Shown: in pieces, positions 44,601 to 51,885 of the stretch | Layout of the letters: each line of letters starts with the position of its first letter | Position numbering within the stretch: position 1 is the first letter of the stretch | Assembly (NCBI GenBank): GCA_900469965.1 | Contig: UBZP01000025.1 | Location: 138,441 to 202,440, forward strand | Source of the DNA: Hyphomicrobiales bacterium | GTDB lineage: Bacteria > Pseudomonadota > Alphaproteobacteria > Rhizobiales > Rhizobiaceae | Direction: 5' to 3' | DNA length: 64,000 nt | The notes under the pieces: generated by a model | Database searches by the model: none | What the model was told of the DNA's origin: nothing | What the model saw: the letters and a program-made list of their open reading frames with translations, nothing else | Made by a program: the position numbers and the translations under genes

Positions 44601-45168
44601 GGGGCTCGGGCTCGGGCTCTCCATCGTCGATCGCATCGCACGCGTCCTCGGCCACCCCGTCGACCTGCAGTCGACGCCGGGAAGGGGCACGAGCTTCAAG
44701 GTGGGGGTTGCGATCGATACCAGCGCTGCCGGCCGCAAGGGCTCGGCGCCGGGGCCGGCCGCGCCAGCCGTAAAGCCCATGCGCGGCCTGAAGGTGCTGT
44801 GCATCGACAACGAGCCGAAGATCCTCGAAGGCATGCGGCTGCTGCTTTCGGGGTGGGGCTGCGAAGTCGTCACGGCCGATTCCATCGCGGCGGTGACGGC
44901 GCTGCTCGAGGAGGCACGACCGGCCTTCCACGGGGTCATCGCCGACTACCATCTCGGCGACGGCACGGGCATCGAGGCGATCGACCGGGTGCGGGCCGCC
45001 CTCGGCGCGGAACTGCCGAGCCTGCTCGTCACCGCCGATCGGTCCGCCGAGGTGCGGGCGCTGGCGGAAGGGAAGGACATCGTCGTGCAGAACAAGCCGG
45101 TCCGCCCCGCCTCGATGCGGGCCTGGCTGACGCGACTGGCTAACCTCGGAAAAGTGGCGGCCGAATAG
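41665..45168 (+). CDS. CrbS-like hybrid histidine kinase with sodium-solute-symporter sensor domain
   Basis: 1167 residues. Residues about 1-500 are a PutP-like (SLC5) membrane domain with about 13 helices. A linker is followed by a PAS domain near 640-760 (LGQMDQGIAVFDSSGNLTVWNRRF), a coiled coil, a HisKA domain with His810 (FAAAGHDILQPLNAAR), an HATPase domain (NLVSNAIKYTNSG, GLGLGLSI) and a receiver with Asp1094 (VIADYHLGDG). GGAGG precedes ATG 41665. The architecture equals CrbS/MxtR kinases that control acetate use with a LuxR-type partner; the response regulator gene at 45257 converges on it. Ligand and target genes here are not known. Confidence 0.92.
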   Translation: MLPGWTIFAAAFAYLLLLFAVATYGDRKARSSDATGRGRPLVYALSLAIYCTSWTYFGGVGLASAHGLEFLGIYIGPILMFTLGLPLIRRIVDLAKSERLTSIADFVGARYGKSPGVAAIVALIALIGAIPYIALQLKAVSSSVKVVVDFYDYGFDDSQTFLDLPLIVSLFLACFAVVFGTRHTDATEHQDGLILAISMESVVKLLAFATVGIYVVYFMFDGLGDLWLRAAESAQVTAALTHETPIARWLLLIVLSAFAIVILPRQFHVTVVENRTAGELRTAGMLFPLYLIAINLFVLPVAIGGVIAFQGLGDADLYVLALPLAQGQPTLTLVSFIGGFSAATAMVIVECVALSIMISNDIVIPVVLRRNLIGRGEPHEDLTKTLLRIRRLAIFFVLLLGYAYYRFSTSSAGLASIGLLAFAAVAQVAPALIGGLVWRHANARGAIAGMICGLVVWAYLLFLPSLGVSDNSGIASAVLGFLVPGANVLSGPQADPLVAASVLSLLVNVAAFVIGSLSRNTTNIERLQANIFIRSRPQLERAFRGSKTKVTVRDLKSTVATYLGEERTERSFHSYERQAGRWLEDHAPADIALVHFSEQVLGSAIGSSSARLVLSLTLQRIDETSADTSWLLDQASEALQYNQGMLQTALGQMDQGIAVFDSSGNLTVWNRRFRELLDLPEQVGQVGFALTDMIDILVAEGHIASGERRAILDGVRNFEQPFQLVLSGGRRIVEVLSNAMPERGFVATFTDITERVEADRALKLANETLEMRVAERTAELTRVNRELAEARAAAEEANLGKTRFFAAAGHDILQPLNAARLYSSSLVERLGDSDNGALVHNIDSSLDSVEAILGAVLDISRLDTGAMKPRFQAVQLDDLLRRIETDFAPIARAKNLTLKIMPTSVAVRSDPNLLRRLVQNLVSNAIKYTNSGKVLVGVRRQGDTASIQVYDTGIGIPSSKFRTVFKEFARLDEGARTAPGLGLGLSIVDRIARVLGHPVDLQSTPGRGTSFKVGVAIDTSAAGRKGSAPGPAAPAVKPMRGLKVLCIDNEPKILEGMRLLLSGWGCEVVTADSIAAVTALLEEARPAFHGVIADYHLGDGTGIEAIDRVRAALGAELPSLLVTADRSAEVRALAEGKDIVVQNKPVRPASMRAWLTRLANLGKVAAE

Positions 45169-45256
45169 CCGGTTTCGGCCGGCGCGCCGATATCAGGTGC
45201 AAGCGAGCGCGGAACGACGGCGGACCGCCTTCATCAGACGTCCGCCGGAAATGGCG

Positions 45257-45910
45257 TCAGGCGGCGGCCGCCGGCGTCGCGCCGATCTTGCCGAGCTGGA
45301 TGACGGCCTGTGTCCGGCTGTCGACGTTCAGCTTCAGGAGGATCGCCGACACATGCGCCTTGATGGTGGCCTCGGACACGCCGAGCTCGTAGGCGATCTG
45401 CTTGTTGAGCAGGCCCTCGGCCAGCATCGACAGCACGCGCGACTGCTGCGGCGTCAGCGTCCGCAGCCGGTTGATCAGGTCGCCGATCTCCGCATCCTGC
45501 TCGGGGCCGCGCTGGTAGCCGCCGGGCGTGTAGATATTGCCCTCGAGAACGACCGCAATCGCCTCGCGGATCTCCTCGATCGAGGCGGATTTGGAAATGA
45601 AGCCGGACGCGCCGAGATCCAGCGCACGCCGGATCGTGGCCGCATCGTCGCGGGCCGAAACGATGACCACCGGCAGTCCCGGATGCTCGGCGCGCAGCGT
45701 GATCAGGCCGGAAAGGCCGCTGGCGCCGGGCATCGACAGGTCAAGCAGCATGAGGTCGGCATCGGGACATTGGGTGGCGGACGTTCGGGCCGCATCGAAA
45801 TCCCCGGCCTCGACAATCACAGTTTCACTGCCGCATCCGAGCAGCGCCTGCCGGAGCGCACCCCTGAAGAGGGGATGGTCATCTGCGATGATGATCGTCA
45901 ATCCTGTCAT
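45257..45910 (-). CDS. LuxR/NarL-family response regulator (CrbR/ErdR-like)
   Basis: 217 residues. The receiver domain has acidic Asp10/Asp11 and phospho-acceptor Asp57 (LMLLDLSMPG); the C-terminal HTH (LTPQQSRVLSMLAEGLLNKQIAYELG ... TIKAHVSAILLKL) lies at about 145-205. It is the likely partner of the hybrid kinase encoded tail to tail, 88 bases away. In other bacteria such regulators activate acetyl-CoA synthetase and related genes. Confidence 0.92.
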   Translation of the reverse strand: MTGLTIIIADDHPLFRGALRQALLGCGSETVIVEAGDFDAARTSATQCPDADLMLLDLSMPGASGLSGLITLRAEHPGLPVVIVSARDDAATIRRALDLGASGFISKSASIEEIREAIAVVLEGNIYTPGGYQRGPEQDAEIGDLINRLRTLTPQQSRVLSMLAEGLLNKQIAYELGVSEATIKAHVSAILLKLNVDSRTQAVIQLGKIGATPAAAA

Positions 45911-45985
45911 GCGGGCTCCCTCCCAAGAGCACTGTCATGATGGCTCCGCCGGCACGCGCCGCGCCACAAGATGGCGCATCGGCGC

Positions 45986-46417
45986 TCAGGTCTTTTCCGG
46001 CAGCGGCTGCTCCTGGGGGGCGGTCTTCTCCTCCTCGCCCTCCAGGTTCTTCACGATCGCCATCAAGCGCTGCATCATTCTTTCCATGATGCCCATGGTC
46101 CGGTCAATCTCCTCGTCCGTGGGCAGGCGCGGTTTGTCGTCCCAAAGCGGCGATTTCTGCGCCTTTTCCAACGCTTCCACACGCCTGGAGAGCGCATCGA
46201 GCTCCTCTTCGAACGCCGCCCGCTCGTCGGCGGCCATGCGGCAGGCGATCTGGCCGGAGGCCTCCCGGCAAAGCGACACCTCGCCGGTGACGGTGTCCAG
46301 ACGCACGAAGCCCTCCCCCGTCCGCTCCATCTGATAGCGCCCCTCCCCTTCGGCAAGAGCGGATCCCGACAGCAGCACCGGCAACAGGAAGGCCAGGCCG
46401 GCGACCAGTTTGCGCAT
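45986..46417 (-). CDS. Unknown secreted coiled-coil protein
   Basis: 143 residues. AGGAGG lies seven bases before ATG 46417. Signal peptide about 1-23 (SGSALA). Short beta region with two cysteines (VSLCREASGQIAC), then a predicted coiled coil (AAFEEELDALSRRVEALEKAQ, about 65-90) and a Met-rich helix (MGIMERMMQRLM). Located 75 bases after the regulator start on the same strand. Homologues are common in Rhizobiaceae, but no function is known to me. Confidence 0.75.
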   Translation of the reverse strand: MRKLVAGLAFLLPVLLSGSALAEGEGRYQMERTGEGFVRLDTVTGEVSLCREASGQIACRMAADERAAFEEELDALSRRVEALEKAQKSPLWDDKPRLPTDEEIDRTMGIMERMMQRLMAIVKNLEGEEEKTAPQEQPLPEKT

Positions 46418-46532
46418 GCAACATCCTCCTCGAAAACGATACCGGCAAACGAATTTGTCCGTGACATTCCCGCCGCAATGCGGCAAGCGCTTGGTCCGAA
46501 ACGGCCGCCCCGCGAAGAGGAAAAGCACGCCC

Positions 46533-46877
46533 ATGTCCGATACAGTATACAAGATCGTTCCGGCGAGTCTGTGGCAATCCGCCCGGCAGAAGGGCAGCTT
46601 CGGGGGTGCGCCGGTGGACCTTGCCGACGGCTTCATCCACTTCTCCACCGCGGCCCAGGCGAAGGAGACGGCGGAAAAGCACTTTTCCGGGCAGACGGAC
46701 CTGCTGCTGGTGGCGGTCGACGGTGCATCGCTCGGCGACGCGCTCGTCTACGAGCCCTCCCGCGGCGGGCAGCTCTTTCCCCATCTCTACGGGTCGCTGC
46801 CGCTCGATGCCGTGCTCTGGGAGAAGCCGCTGCCGCTCGGCCCCGACGGCGCGCACCTCTTTCCGGAGATGAACTGA
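46533..46877 (+). CDS. DUF952 family protein
   Basis: 114 residues: VYKIVPASLWQSARQKG at the start, GFIHFSTAAQAKETAEKHF and LLLVAVDGASLGDALVYEPSRGG in the core, FPHLYGSLPLDAV near the end, all typical of DUF952, a small alpha/beta fold of unknown activity (related to RNA 2'-phosphotransferase/ADP-ribosyl folds). Its stop lies one base before the pyrD ATG, so the two are translated together, as in other rhizobia. Confidence 0.92.
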   Translation: MSDTVYKIVPASLWQSARQKGSFGGAPVDLADGFIHFSTAAQAKETAEKHFSGQTDLLLVAVDGASLGDALVYEPSRGGQLFPHLYGSLPLDAVLWEKPLPLGPDGAHLFPEMN

Positions 46878-46878
46878 C

Positions 46879-47961
46879 ATGGCGCTCGCCGATCTCGCCC
46901 GCAAGGGGCTGTTTCTGTTCGATCCCGAGACCGCGCACGGGTTGTCGATCACCGCACTGCGCAGCGGGCTGGTACCCGCCTGCGGCCTCAGCGCCGACCC
47001 GCGGCTGCGCCAGACGGTCGCCGGCCTCGACTTCGCAAACCCCCTCGGCATGGCGGCGGGCTATGACAAGAACGCGGAGGTGCCCGAAGCCTTGATCCGG
47101 CTCGGCTTCGGCTTTGCCGAAATCGGCACGGTCACGCCGAGACCGCAGAGCGGCAACCCCAGGCCCCGCATCTTCCGGCTTGCGGCCGACGAGGCGGTCA
47201 TCAACCGGCTCGGCTTCAACAACGAGGGCCATGCCGCAGCGCTTCAGCGGCTGAAGACCTGCTCGCGGCAAGCGATGATCGGCGTCAACATCGGCGCCAA
47301 CAAGGACAGCGAGGACCGGATCGCCGACTACGTCGCCGGCATCGGTACCTTCTACGACGTGGCGCGCTACTTCACCGCCAACATCTCTTCCCCCAACACC
47401 CCCGGCCTTCGCGACCTGCAGGCGCGCGAGAGCCTTTCCGCCCTGCTTGCGGCGGTGCTTTCGGCACGCGACGGGCAGTCGGCGCGCGCGGGCCGGCGTG
47501 TGCCGGTCTTCTTGAAGATCGCCCCCGATCTCACCGAGGAGGGGCTGGACGACATCGCCGAGGTGGCGCTCGCCCATGACCTCGACGGGCTGATCGTCTC
47601 CAACACCACGCTGTCGCGCGATGGCCTCACCGATCGGACGCATGCGGGCGAGGCGGGCGGGCTTTCGGGCAAGCCGCTGTTCGCCAAGTCGACGACCGTG
47701 CTCGCGAAGATGCGCAGGCGCGTCGGCGAGGCGCTGCCGATCATCGGCGTCGGCGGGGTGAACTCGGCGGAGACGGCGGCGGAAAAGATCCGCGCCGGCG
47801 CCGATCTCGTCCAGCTCTATTCCTGCATGGTCTATGCGGGTCCGGGCCTTCCGGCCACGATCGTCCGGGGGCTTTCGCAGCTCTGCGAGCGCGAACGGCT
47901 CGCCTCGATCCGCGACATCCGCGGAACGCGCACGAACCACTGGGCCGACCGGAGCCTGTGA
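46879..47961 (+). CDS. pyrD: Dihydroorotate dehydrogenase (quinone), class 2
   Basis: 360 residues. The N-terminal amphipathic helix pair (LARKGLFLFDPETAHGLSI) anchors it to the inner membrane; NPLGMAAGYDKN, EIGTVTPRPQSGNPRPR, NRLGFNNEG and NISSPNTPGLRDLQ (catalytic Ser) are class 2 motifs, and VGGVNSAE and QLYSCMVYAGP bind FMN phosphate. It oxidises dihydroorotate to orotate with ubiquinone in pyrimidine synthesis. Confidence 0.97.
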   Translation: MALADLARKGLFLFDPETAHGLSITALRSGLVPACGLSADPRLRQTVAGLDFANPLGMAAGYDKNAEVPEALIRLGFGFAEIGTVTPRPQSGNPRPRIFRLAADEAVINRLGFNNEGHAAALQRLKTCSRQAMIGVNIGANKDSEDRIADYVAGIGTFYDVARYFTANISSPNTPGLRDLQARESLSALLAAVLSARDGQSARAGRRVPVFLKIAPDLTEEGLDDIAEVALAHDLDGLIVSNTTLSRDGLTDRTHAGEAGGLSGKPLFAKSTTVLAKMRRRVGEALPIIGVGGVNSAETAAEKIRAGADLVQLYSCMVYAGPGLPATIVRGLSQLCERERLASIRDIRGTRTNHWADRSL

Positions 47962-48028
47962 CGGCAAGGCCAGCGATGCGGGCTGCGAGCGGGATCGAGG
48001 ACATGGCCGCCGCCGGCGCAGGTGCCGA

Positions 48029-48535
48029 TCAGCTCGACAGCACCATGGCCCAGTATGGCCGGTTGCCGGAGGCCGGGTTGCGGGCCTCGGCGACGCCGAG
48101 ACCGCGATAGCCGGGGCCCAGCATGTTCGCCAGGTGCTTGGGCGAATCGACCCAGGCCTGGAACGCCCTGGCCGCGTCGTCCTGACCGACGGCGATGTTC
48201 TCCGCCGCCGGCAGGGGCACTTCCATGCCCTTCATCCGCTTGGCGAAATCCGCGCCGATGCCGATGTTGTGCTGCATCTTGCCCGCAGCCGCCATGCGGC
48301 TCGCCTGGTCGCGCGCCGCATTGGCCGCGGCCGTTTCGCGCGACAGGGGCTGCAGACCGCGATCGGCCCTGAGCTTGTTGATCATGGCAAGGGTGGTGCC
48401 GGTCTGGTCGCTCGTGTCCGAAGCGGTGTCGATCACGCCCACACTCGTGCAGCCGGAAATCATCGCGGCCGTTGCGCCGACCGTTGTCGCAAGAAGGGTC
48501 CGGCGGCGGATCGGGTTCGTCGTCTTCTGTGTCAT
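48029..48535 (-). CDS. CAP/SCP-domain lipoprotein
   Basis: 168 residues. A lipobox ends at Cys29 (AMISGC) after an Arg-rich start (IRRRTLLATT), so a lipoprotein, possibly Tat-exported. The CAP domain shows LRADRGLQPLSRETAAANAARDQA, HNIGIGADFAKR, AENIAVG and PKHLANML...GLGVAEA...WAMVL, the Rhizobiales form of the SCP/PR1 fold. Role in the envelope is unknown. One base separates it from the upstream DUF6460 gene. Confidence 0.88.
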   Translation of the reverse strand: MTQKTTNPIRRRTLLATTVGATAAMISGCTSVGVIDTASDTSDQTGTTLAMINKLRADRGLQPLSRETAAANAARDQASRMAAAGKMQHNIGIGADFAKRMKGMEVPLPAAENIAVGQDDAARAFQAWVDSPKHLANMLGPGYRGLGVAEARNPASGNRPYWAMVLSS

Positions 48536-48536
48536 G

Positions 48537-48803
48537 TCAGCGTCTGTAGCTCAGGATACGGATGAGAAGGAAGACCGGGACCACGATCACCGCGCCGAGC
48601 ACGAGATAGTCTCCGACGCGGCCGAGCGCCGCAAAGCCGGTTTCCCAGAGATTGACGATGAAGTCGCGCACGGCGCGCAGGATGTCGTCGGGATAGAGGC
48701 CGAGCACCGACATCACGAAGCCGAGCGCCACCGACAGGATCAGGAGCTTCACGACGATCCGAAGCGGCGTATCGCCGAGGAACCTGTTGACGCCATCCGA
48801 CAT
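48537..48803 (-). CDS. DUF6460 small membrane protein
   Basis: 88 residues. Two membrane segments (about 18-37 and 63-83), with the conserved VNRFLGDTPLRIVVKLLILS opening and a C-terminal LGAVIVVPVFLLIRIL. Start at MSDGVNR; the upstream frame is not coding. Co-directional with the CAP lipoprotein gene one base downstream. Function unknown. Confidence 0.85.
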   Translation of the reverse strand: MSDGVNRFLGDTPLRIVVKLLILSVALGFVMSVLGLYPDDILRAVRDFIVNLWETGFAALGRVGDYLVLGAVIVVPVFLLIRILSYRR

Positions 48804-48969
48804 GCTGCCTGCTCCTGTTTCGTGCCTGCCTCTTCGGGCGCTCTCTCTTAGGACGTGCCGGCGGATTCCGCAACGCACGCCCGCGGAGCCTGCGGCCCTC
48901 GCCGAATCTGCTTGCGTTTTGGCCGCGCTTGCCGAATAGCGATGCCACCTCACGCAAGAAGACGCAACC

Positions 48970-49914
48970 ATGACCATCGCCTCGCAGCATTCCTCCGGCG
49001 ACCTGCTCGCCGATCGCCGCGCCGACTACGCCCGCATGCTCGCCGAAGGTGGCGATTTTTCGGGCGCCGCCGAGCTGATGGAGCAGGCGCTGGAGATTTG
49101 CCCGCGCTGGGCCGCCGGCTGGTTCCGTCTTGCCGAATTCGCAGAGAAGGCGGCAAACGGCAAGGCGGCTGCAGCGGCGCTCTGCCGGGTGCTGGAACTT
49201 GCTCCCGAAGACCCGTTCGGCGCGACGCTCAGGCTCGCCGTCCTCGGCGCGGGCGCGGTTCCCGTCAGCCCGCCGAGCCGCTACGTCGAGCAACTCTTCG
49301 ACGACTATGCCCAGCGCTTCGACACGGCGCTGGTCGACAGGCTGGACTACAGCGTGCCGCAGAAGCTCGCCGCCCTGGTTGACGAGGGCGTCAGCGCCGG
49401 CCGCTTCGGGACCGTGACCGATCTCGGCTGCGGAACCGGGCTCTTCGGCGAGCGCATCCGCGATCGCGCGGGCTTCCTCGAGGGCTTCGACCTTTCCGCC
49501 AACATGCTGGCGAAGGCACGCGAGAAGCAGGTCTATGACCGCCTGGCCCAGGCGGATCTGTCACTTTCCCCGGAAGACTGCGGCGTGTTCGATGCCGCGT
49601 GCCCCACCGGCCGCGCCGATCTCGCCAGCGCGGCCGACGTGCTGATGTATCTCGGCGATCTCACGCCGGTCTTCGTCATCGCGGCGAAACTCGTCGCGGC
49701 CGGCGGGCATTTCGCCTTCTCGGTCGAGGATGCGGGAACAGAAGAAACCTACGTGCTGCGCCCGTCGCTGCGCTACGCCCACGGCGAGGGCTATGTGCGC
49801 GAACGGGCGGCGGAAGCCGGATTCGCCGTCCTGACCAGCCGGCAAACCGTCATCCGCATGGATGCCGGCGCGCCGGTGACCGGCAGGCTGTTCCTCGCAC
49901 GGCGGCTCGGCTGA
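48970..49914 (+). CDS. TPR-containing SAM-dependent methyltransferase
   Basis: 314 residues. The first 85 residues contain two TPR-like helix pairs (GDFSGAAELMEQALEICPRWAAGW, GKAAAAALCRVLELAPEDPFG). The methyltransferase follows, with motif I VTDLGCGTGLFGE near 153-165, GFDLSANMLAKAREK near 178 and a YLGDL segment near 222. The substrate is unknown; proteins of this type in proteobacteria are often annotated only as methyltransferases. Confidence 0.88.
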   Translation: MTIASQHSSGDLLADRRADYARMLAEGGDFSGAAELMEQALEICPRWAAGWFRLAEFAEKAANGKAAAAALCRVLELAPEDPFGATLRLAVLGAGAVPVSPPSRYVEQLFDDYAQRFDTALVDRLDYSVPQKLAALVDEGVSAGRFGTVTDLGCGTGLFGERIRDRAGFLEGFDLSANMLAKAREKQVYDRLAQADLSLSPEDCGVFDAACPTGRADLASAADVLMYLGDLTPVFVIAAKLVAAGGHFAFSVEDAGTEETYVLRPSLRYAHGEGYVRERAAEAGFAVLTSRQTVIRMDAGAPVTGRLFLARRLG

Positions 49915-50028
49915 GCCTGCACCAAAGTCGCGATCCTTGAAGCCGCCGGGCGGGATGCCTCGCCCGACCCGCTTGCATTTGCTGCAGCGCAATATATGAA
50001 CGAAGTTCCTTCTGCAGCGGAGACGTCG

Positions 50029-50664
50029 ATGAGCGGCGACAAGCGTCGATTCGGGTTCTGGAACCCTGCGCCTACGCGCCATTCGCCACTGGAGGATGCC
50101 CAGGGCATCTTCACCGGCAGCATGGTCGCCGCCCTCGGGCTCTCGCTGATCGGCAGCGCCGGACTGGTCACGAGCGGGATCGCCGGCGTGGCCTTCATCA
50201 TGCAGTACCTGACCGGCTACGGCTTCGGCTTCTTCTACACGGTGCTGAACCTGCCCTTCTACGCGCTGTCGCTGAGCCGGCTCGGCAAGGCCTTCACCTT
50301 CAAGACCTTCATCGCCGTCGGCCTGACGTCGCTGATCACGGAGATCCAGCCGCGCCACCTGAAGATCGAGACGCTCGATCCCGTCTGGACGGCGCTGCTC
50401 GCCGGCATCCTGCTCGGCTTCGGCCTGCTGGCGCTCTACCGCCACCGCGCCAGCCTCGGCGGGCTCGGCATTCTCGCGGTCTATTTGCAGGACCGGTTCG
50501 GCTGGCGGGCCGGGCTGGTGCAACTGGCCTTCGACATGGTGGTGCTGGCCGCCGCCTTCGCGGTCGCCGCTCCCTTCATCGTGCTCTGCTCGGTGATCGG
50601 CGCGGTGGTGCTGAACCTGTTTCTGACGATTAACCACCGCTCCGACCGATACGTGGCCGTATAG
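50029..50664 (+). CDS. YitT-family membrane protein
   Basis: 211 residues from ATG 50029, chosen over ATG 49996 because GGAG lies seven bases upstream. Five predicted membrane segments; LITSGIAGVAF-like LVTSGIAGVAFIMQYLTGYGFGFFYTVLNLPFY is the family's first conserved block, and GGLGILAVYLQDRFG the second. The family includes transporters of unknown substrate. It ends at a bidirectional hairpin. Confidence 0.88.
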   Translation: MSGDKRRFGFWNPAPTRHSPLEDAQGIFTGSMVAALGLSLIGSAGLVTSGIAGVAFIMQYLTGYGFGFFYTVLNLPFYALSLSRLGKAFTFKTFIAVGLTSLITEIQPRHLKIETLDPVWTALLAGILLGFGLLALYRHRASLGGLGILAVYLQDRFGWRAGLVQLAFDMVVLAAAFAVAAPFIVLCSVIGAVVLNLFLTINHRSDRYVAV

Positions 50665-50669
50665 CGAAA

Positions 50670-50689
50670 GGGCGGCGTTTCCGCCGCCC
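50670..50689. terminator. Bidirectional hairpin terminator between convergent genes
   Basis: 8-bp stem GGGCGGCG / CGCCGCCC with a TTTC loop, placed between the YitT gene end and the AhpD-like gene end. On the minus strand it is followed by TTT; on the plus strand by CTTG. Confidence 0.55.
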
Positions 50690-50718
50690 CTTGCTGGCAA
50701 CTACAGCAGTCGTCCGTC

Positions 50719-51180
50719 TCAGGCCGCCTGGGCGGGCTTGTCGAGCGGGTGCAGGGAGCGGAAGCCGACGGCCAGGCGGTTCCAGATGTTGATGGTGCCG
50801 ATCGCCACCGTGATCTTGGTCATCTCCTCTTCGGAGAAGTGTGCTTTCAGTTCCTCGTAGGCCGCGTCCGGTGCGCCGGTCTGGGCGATGTTCGTGACGG
50901 CGTCCACCCAGCCGAGCAGGGCCCGCTCGCGGGCGTCGTAGACCGGCGATTCCCGCCATACCGACATCAGGTTGATCCACTGTTCGGAAAGCCCGTCATG
51001 GCGGGATTCCTTCACATGCATGTCGACGCAGAAGGCGCAGCCGTTGATGATCGAGGCGCGCAGCTTGATCAGATGGATGAAGCGACGCTCGAGGCCCGAA
51101 TTCTGCACGAATTCCTCCAGCGCCACGACAGCCTTGTAGGAGTCCGGGGAGGCCTTGAAGAAGTTGAAACGCGGCTGCAT
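50719..51180 (-). CDS. AhpD-like carboxymuconolactone decarboxylase family protein
   Basis: 153 residues. The redox pair Cys48-x2-Cys51 (NGCAFCVDMH, His55) marks an AhpD-type alkylhydroperoxidase, together with the nearby Glu. It should reduce peroxides or act as a thiol carrier. It starts 31 bases after the Rrf2 regulator gene on the same strand and is very probably controlled by it. The upstream extension of the frame overlaps the regulator gene and is not coding. Confidence 0.92.
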   Translation of the reverse strand: MQPRFNFFKASPDSYKAVVALEEFVQNSGLERRFIHLIKLRASIINGCAFCVDMHVKESRHDGLSEQWINLMSVWRESPVYDARERALLGWVDAVTNIAQTGAPDAAYEELKAHFSEEEMTKITVAIGTINIWNRLAVGFRSLHPLDKPAQAA

Positions 51181-51211
51181 GGTCTTTCCTTTCGGGGTCG
51201 GTTTGGTGACT

Positions 51212-51712
51212 TCAGTGGGGTCTGCGTTCGTTGTGCTCGAGGAAGGCGCAGCCGCGGGCTGCGATCGCGCCATCCCTGTCTTCCTGTGCCAGGCCGCCGA
51301 GGATGTCGGCGATGCTGGTCTTGGCCAGTTCGGCGCGATAGGCCCGCTCGGCCCGCAGCATCGCCGCATTGATCCCGCACGGACGCGTGAAGGCCGTTTG
51401 CGGCAGCGGGTTCGGGCCGCGCTGGCGGATCTCCTTGCAGCGGAACGCCGGCTCGGGGCCTTCGACCGCAAGAACGATATCCAGAAGCGTGATCTCGTCG
51501 GTCCTTCGCGCCAGCCGATAGCCGCCGCGCGGTCCGGGAACGGTCTGCAGGATTCCGGCACCGGAAAGCGCCTGCAGATGCTTCAGGAGATAGCTGGTCG
51601 AGACGCCGTGGAATTCCGCAAGCGCCGCCGCCGACAGCACGCCCTCGCTGGAAAGTCCTGCGAGCATCCCCACGCTGTGGATTGCCTGTTCAACGCCTTC
51701 GCTCAGCTTCAC
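51212..51712 (-). CDS. Rrf2-family transcriptional regulator
   Basis: 166 residues from GTG 51712, which has GGGGAGG five bases upstream and gives the family start MKLSEGVEQAIH. A longer ATG (51748) would lie in the promoter itself and is rejected. The winged HTH has SAAALAEFHGVSTSYLLKHLQAL and GPRGGYRLAR. Cysteines are at 92, 112 and 155; the classical three-cysteine Fe-S pattern is incomplete, so sensing may differ. It forms an operon with the AhpD-like gene. Confidence 0.9.
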   Translation of the reverse strand: MKLSEGVEQAIHSVGMLAGLSSEGVLSAAALAEFHGVSTSYLLKHLQALSGAGILQTVPGPRGGYRLARRTDEITLLDIVLAVEGPEPAFRCKEIRQRGPNPLPQTAFTRPCGINAAMLRAERAYRAELAKTSIADILGGLAQEDRDGAIAARGCAFLEHNERRPH

Positions 51713-51730
51713 GGTGCCTCCCCTCGATCG

Positions 51731-51766
51731 TGGATATTTTTTATCCATGATTCACCTTCACGTCAA
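51731..51766 (-). promoter_or_regulatory. Promoter with Rrf2-type operator
   Basis: Minus strand: TTGACG (51766-51761), 17-base spacer, TAAAAA (51743-51738). A perfect inverted repeat TGGATA-TTTTT-TATCCA (51731-51747) covers the -10 box and likely start point, 19 bases before the regulator's GTG. Autorepression by the Rrf2 protein is the natural reading. Confidence 0.6.
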
Positions 51767-51885
51767 GCGGTTCTTCGGAAGCGCCGCGCGCGCTGCGATC
51801 CGGATCGCCGTAACATCTTGAATCTGCGCCACTTGCGACGCGAAATTCGATTTCGCCCGCCGGTGATATGGGTTAGCTTCGCGCC

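Noticed and set aside
51713-51748. ATG 51748 as start of the Rrf2 gene
   Set aside because: It lies within the -10/operator region, so it would be upstream of or at the transcription start; GTG 51712 has a strong ribosome site and family-consistent N-terminus.
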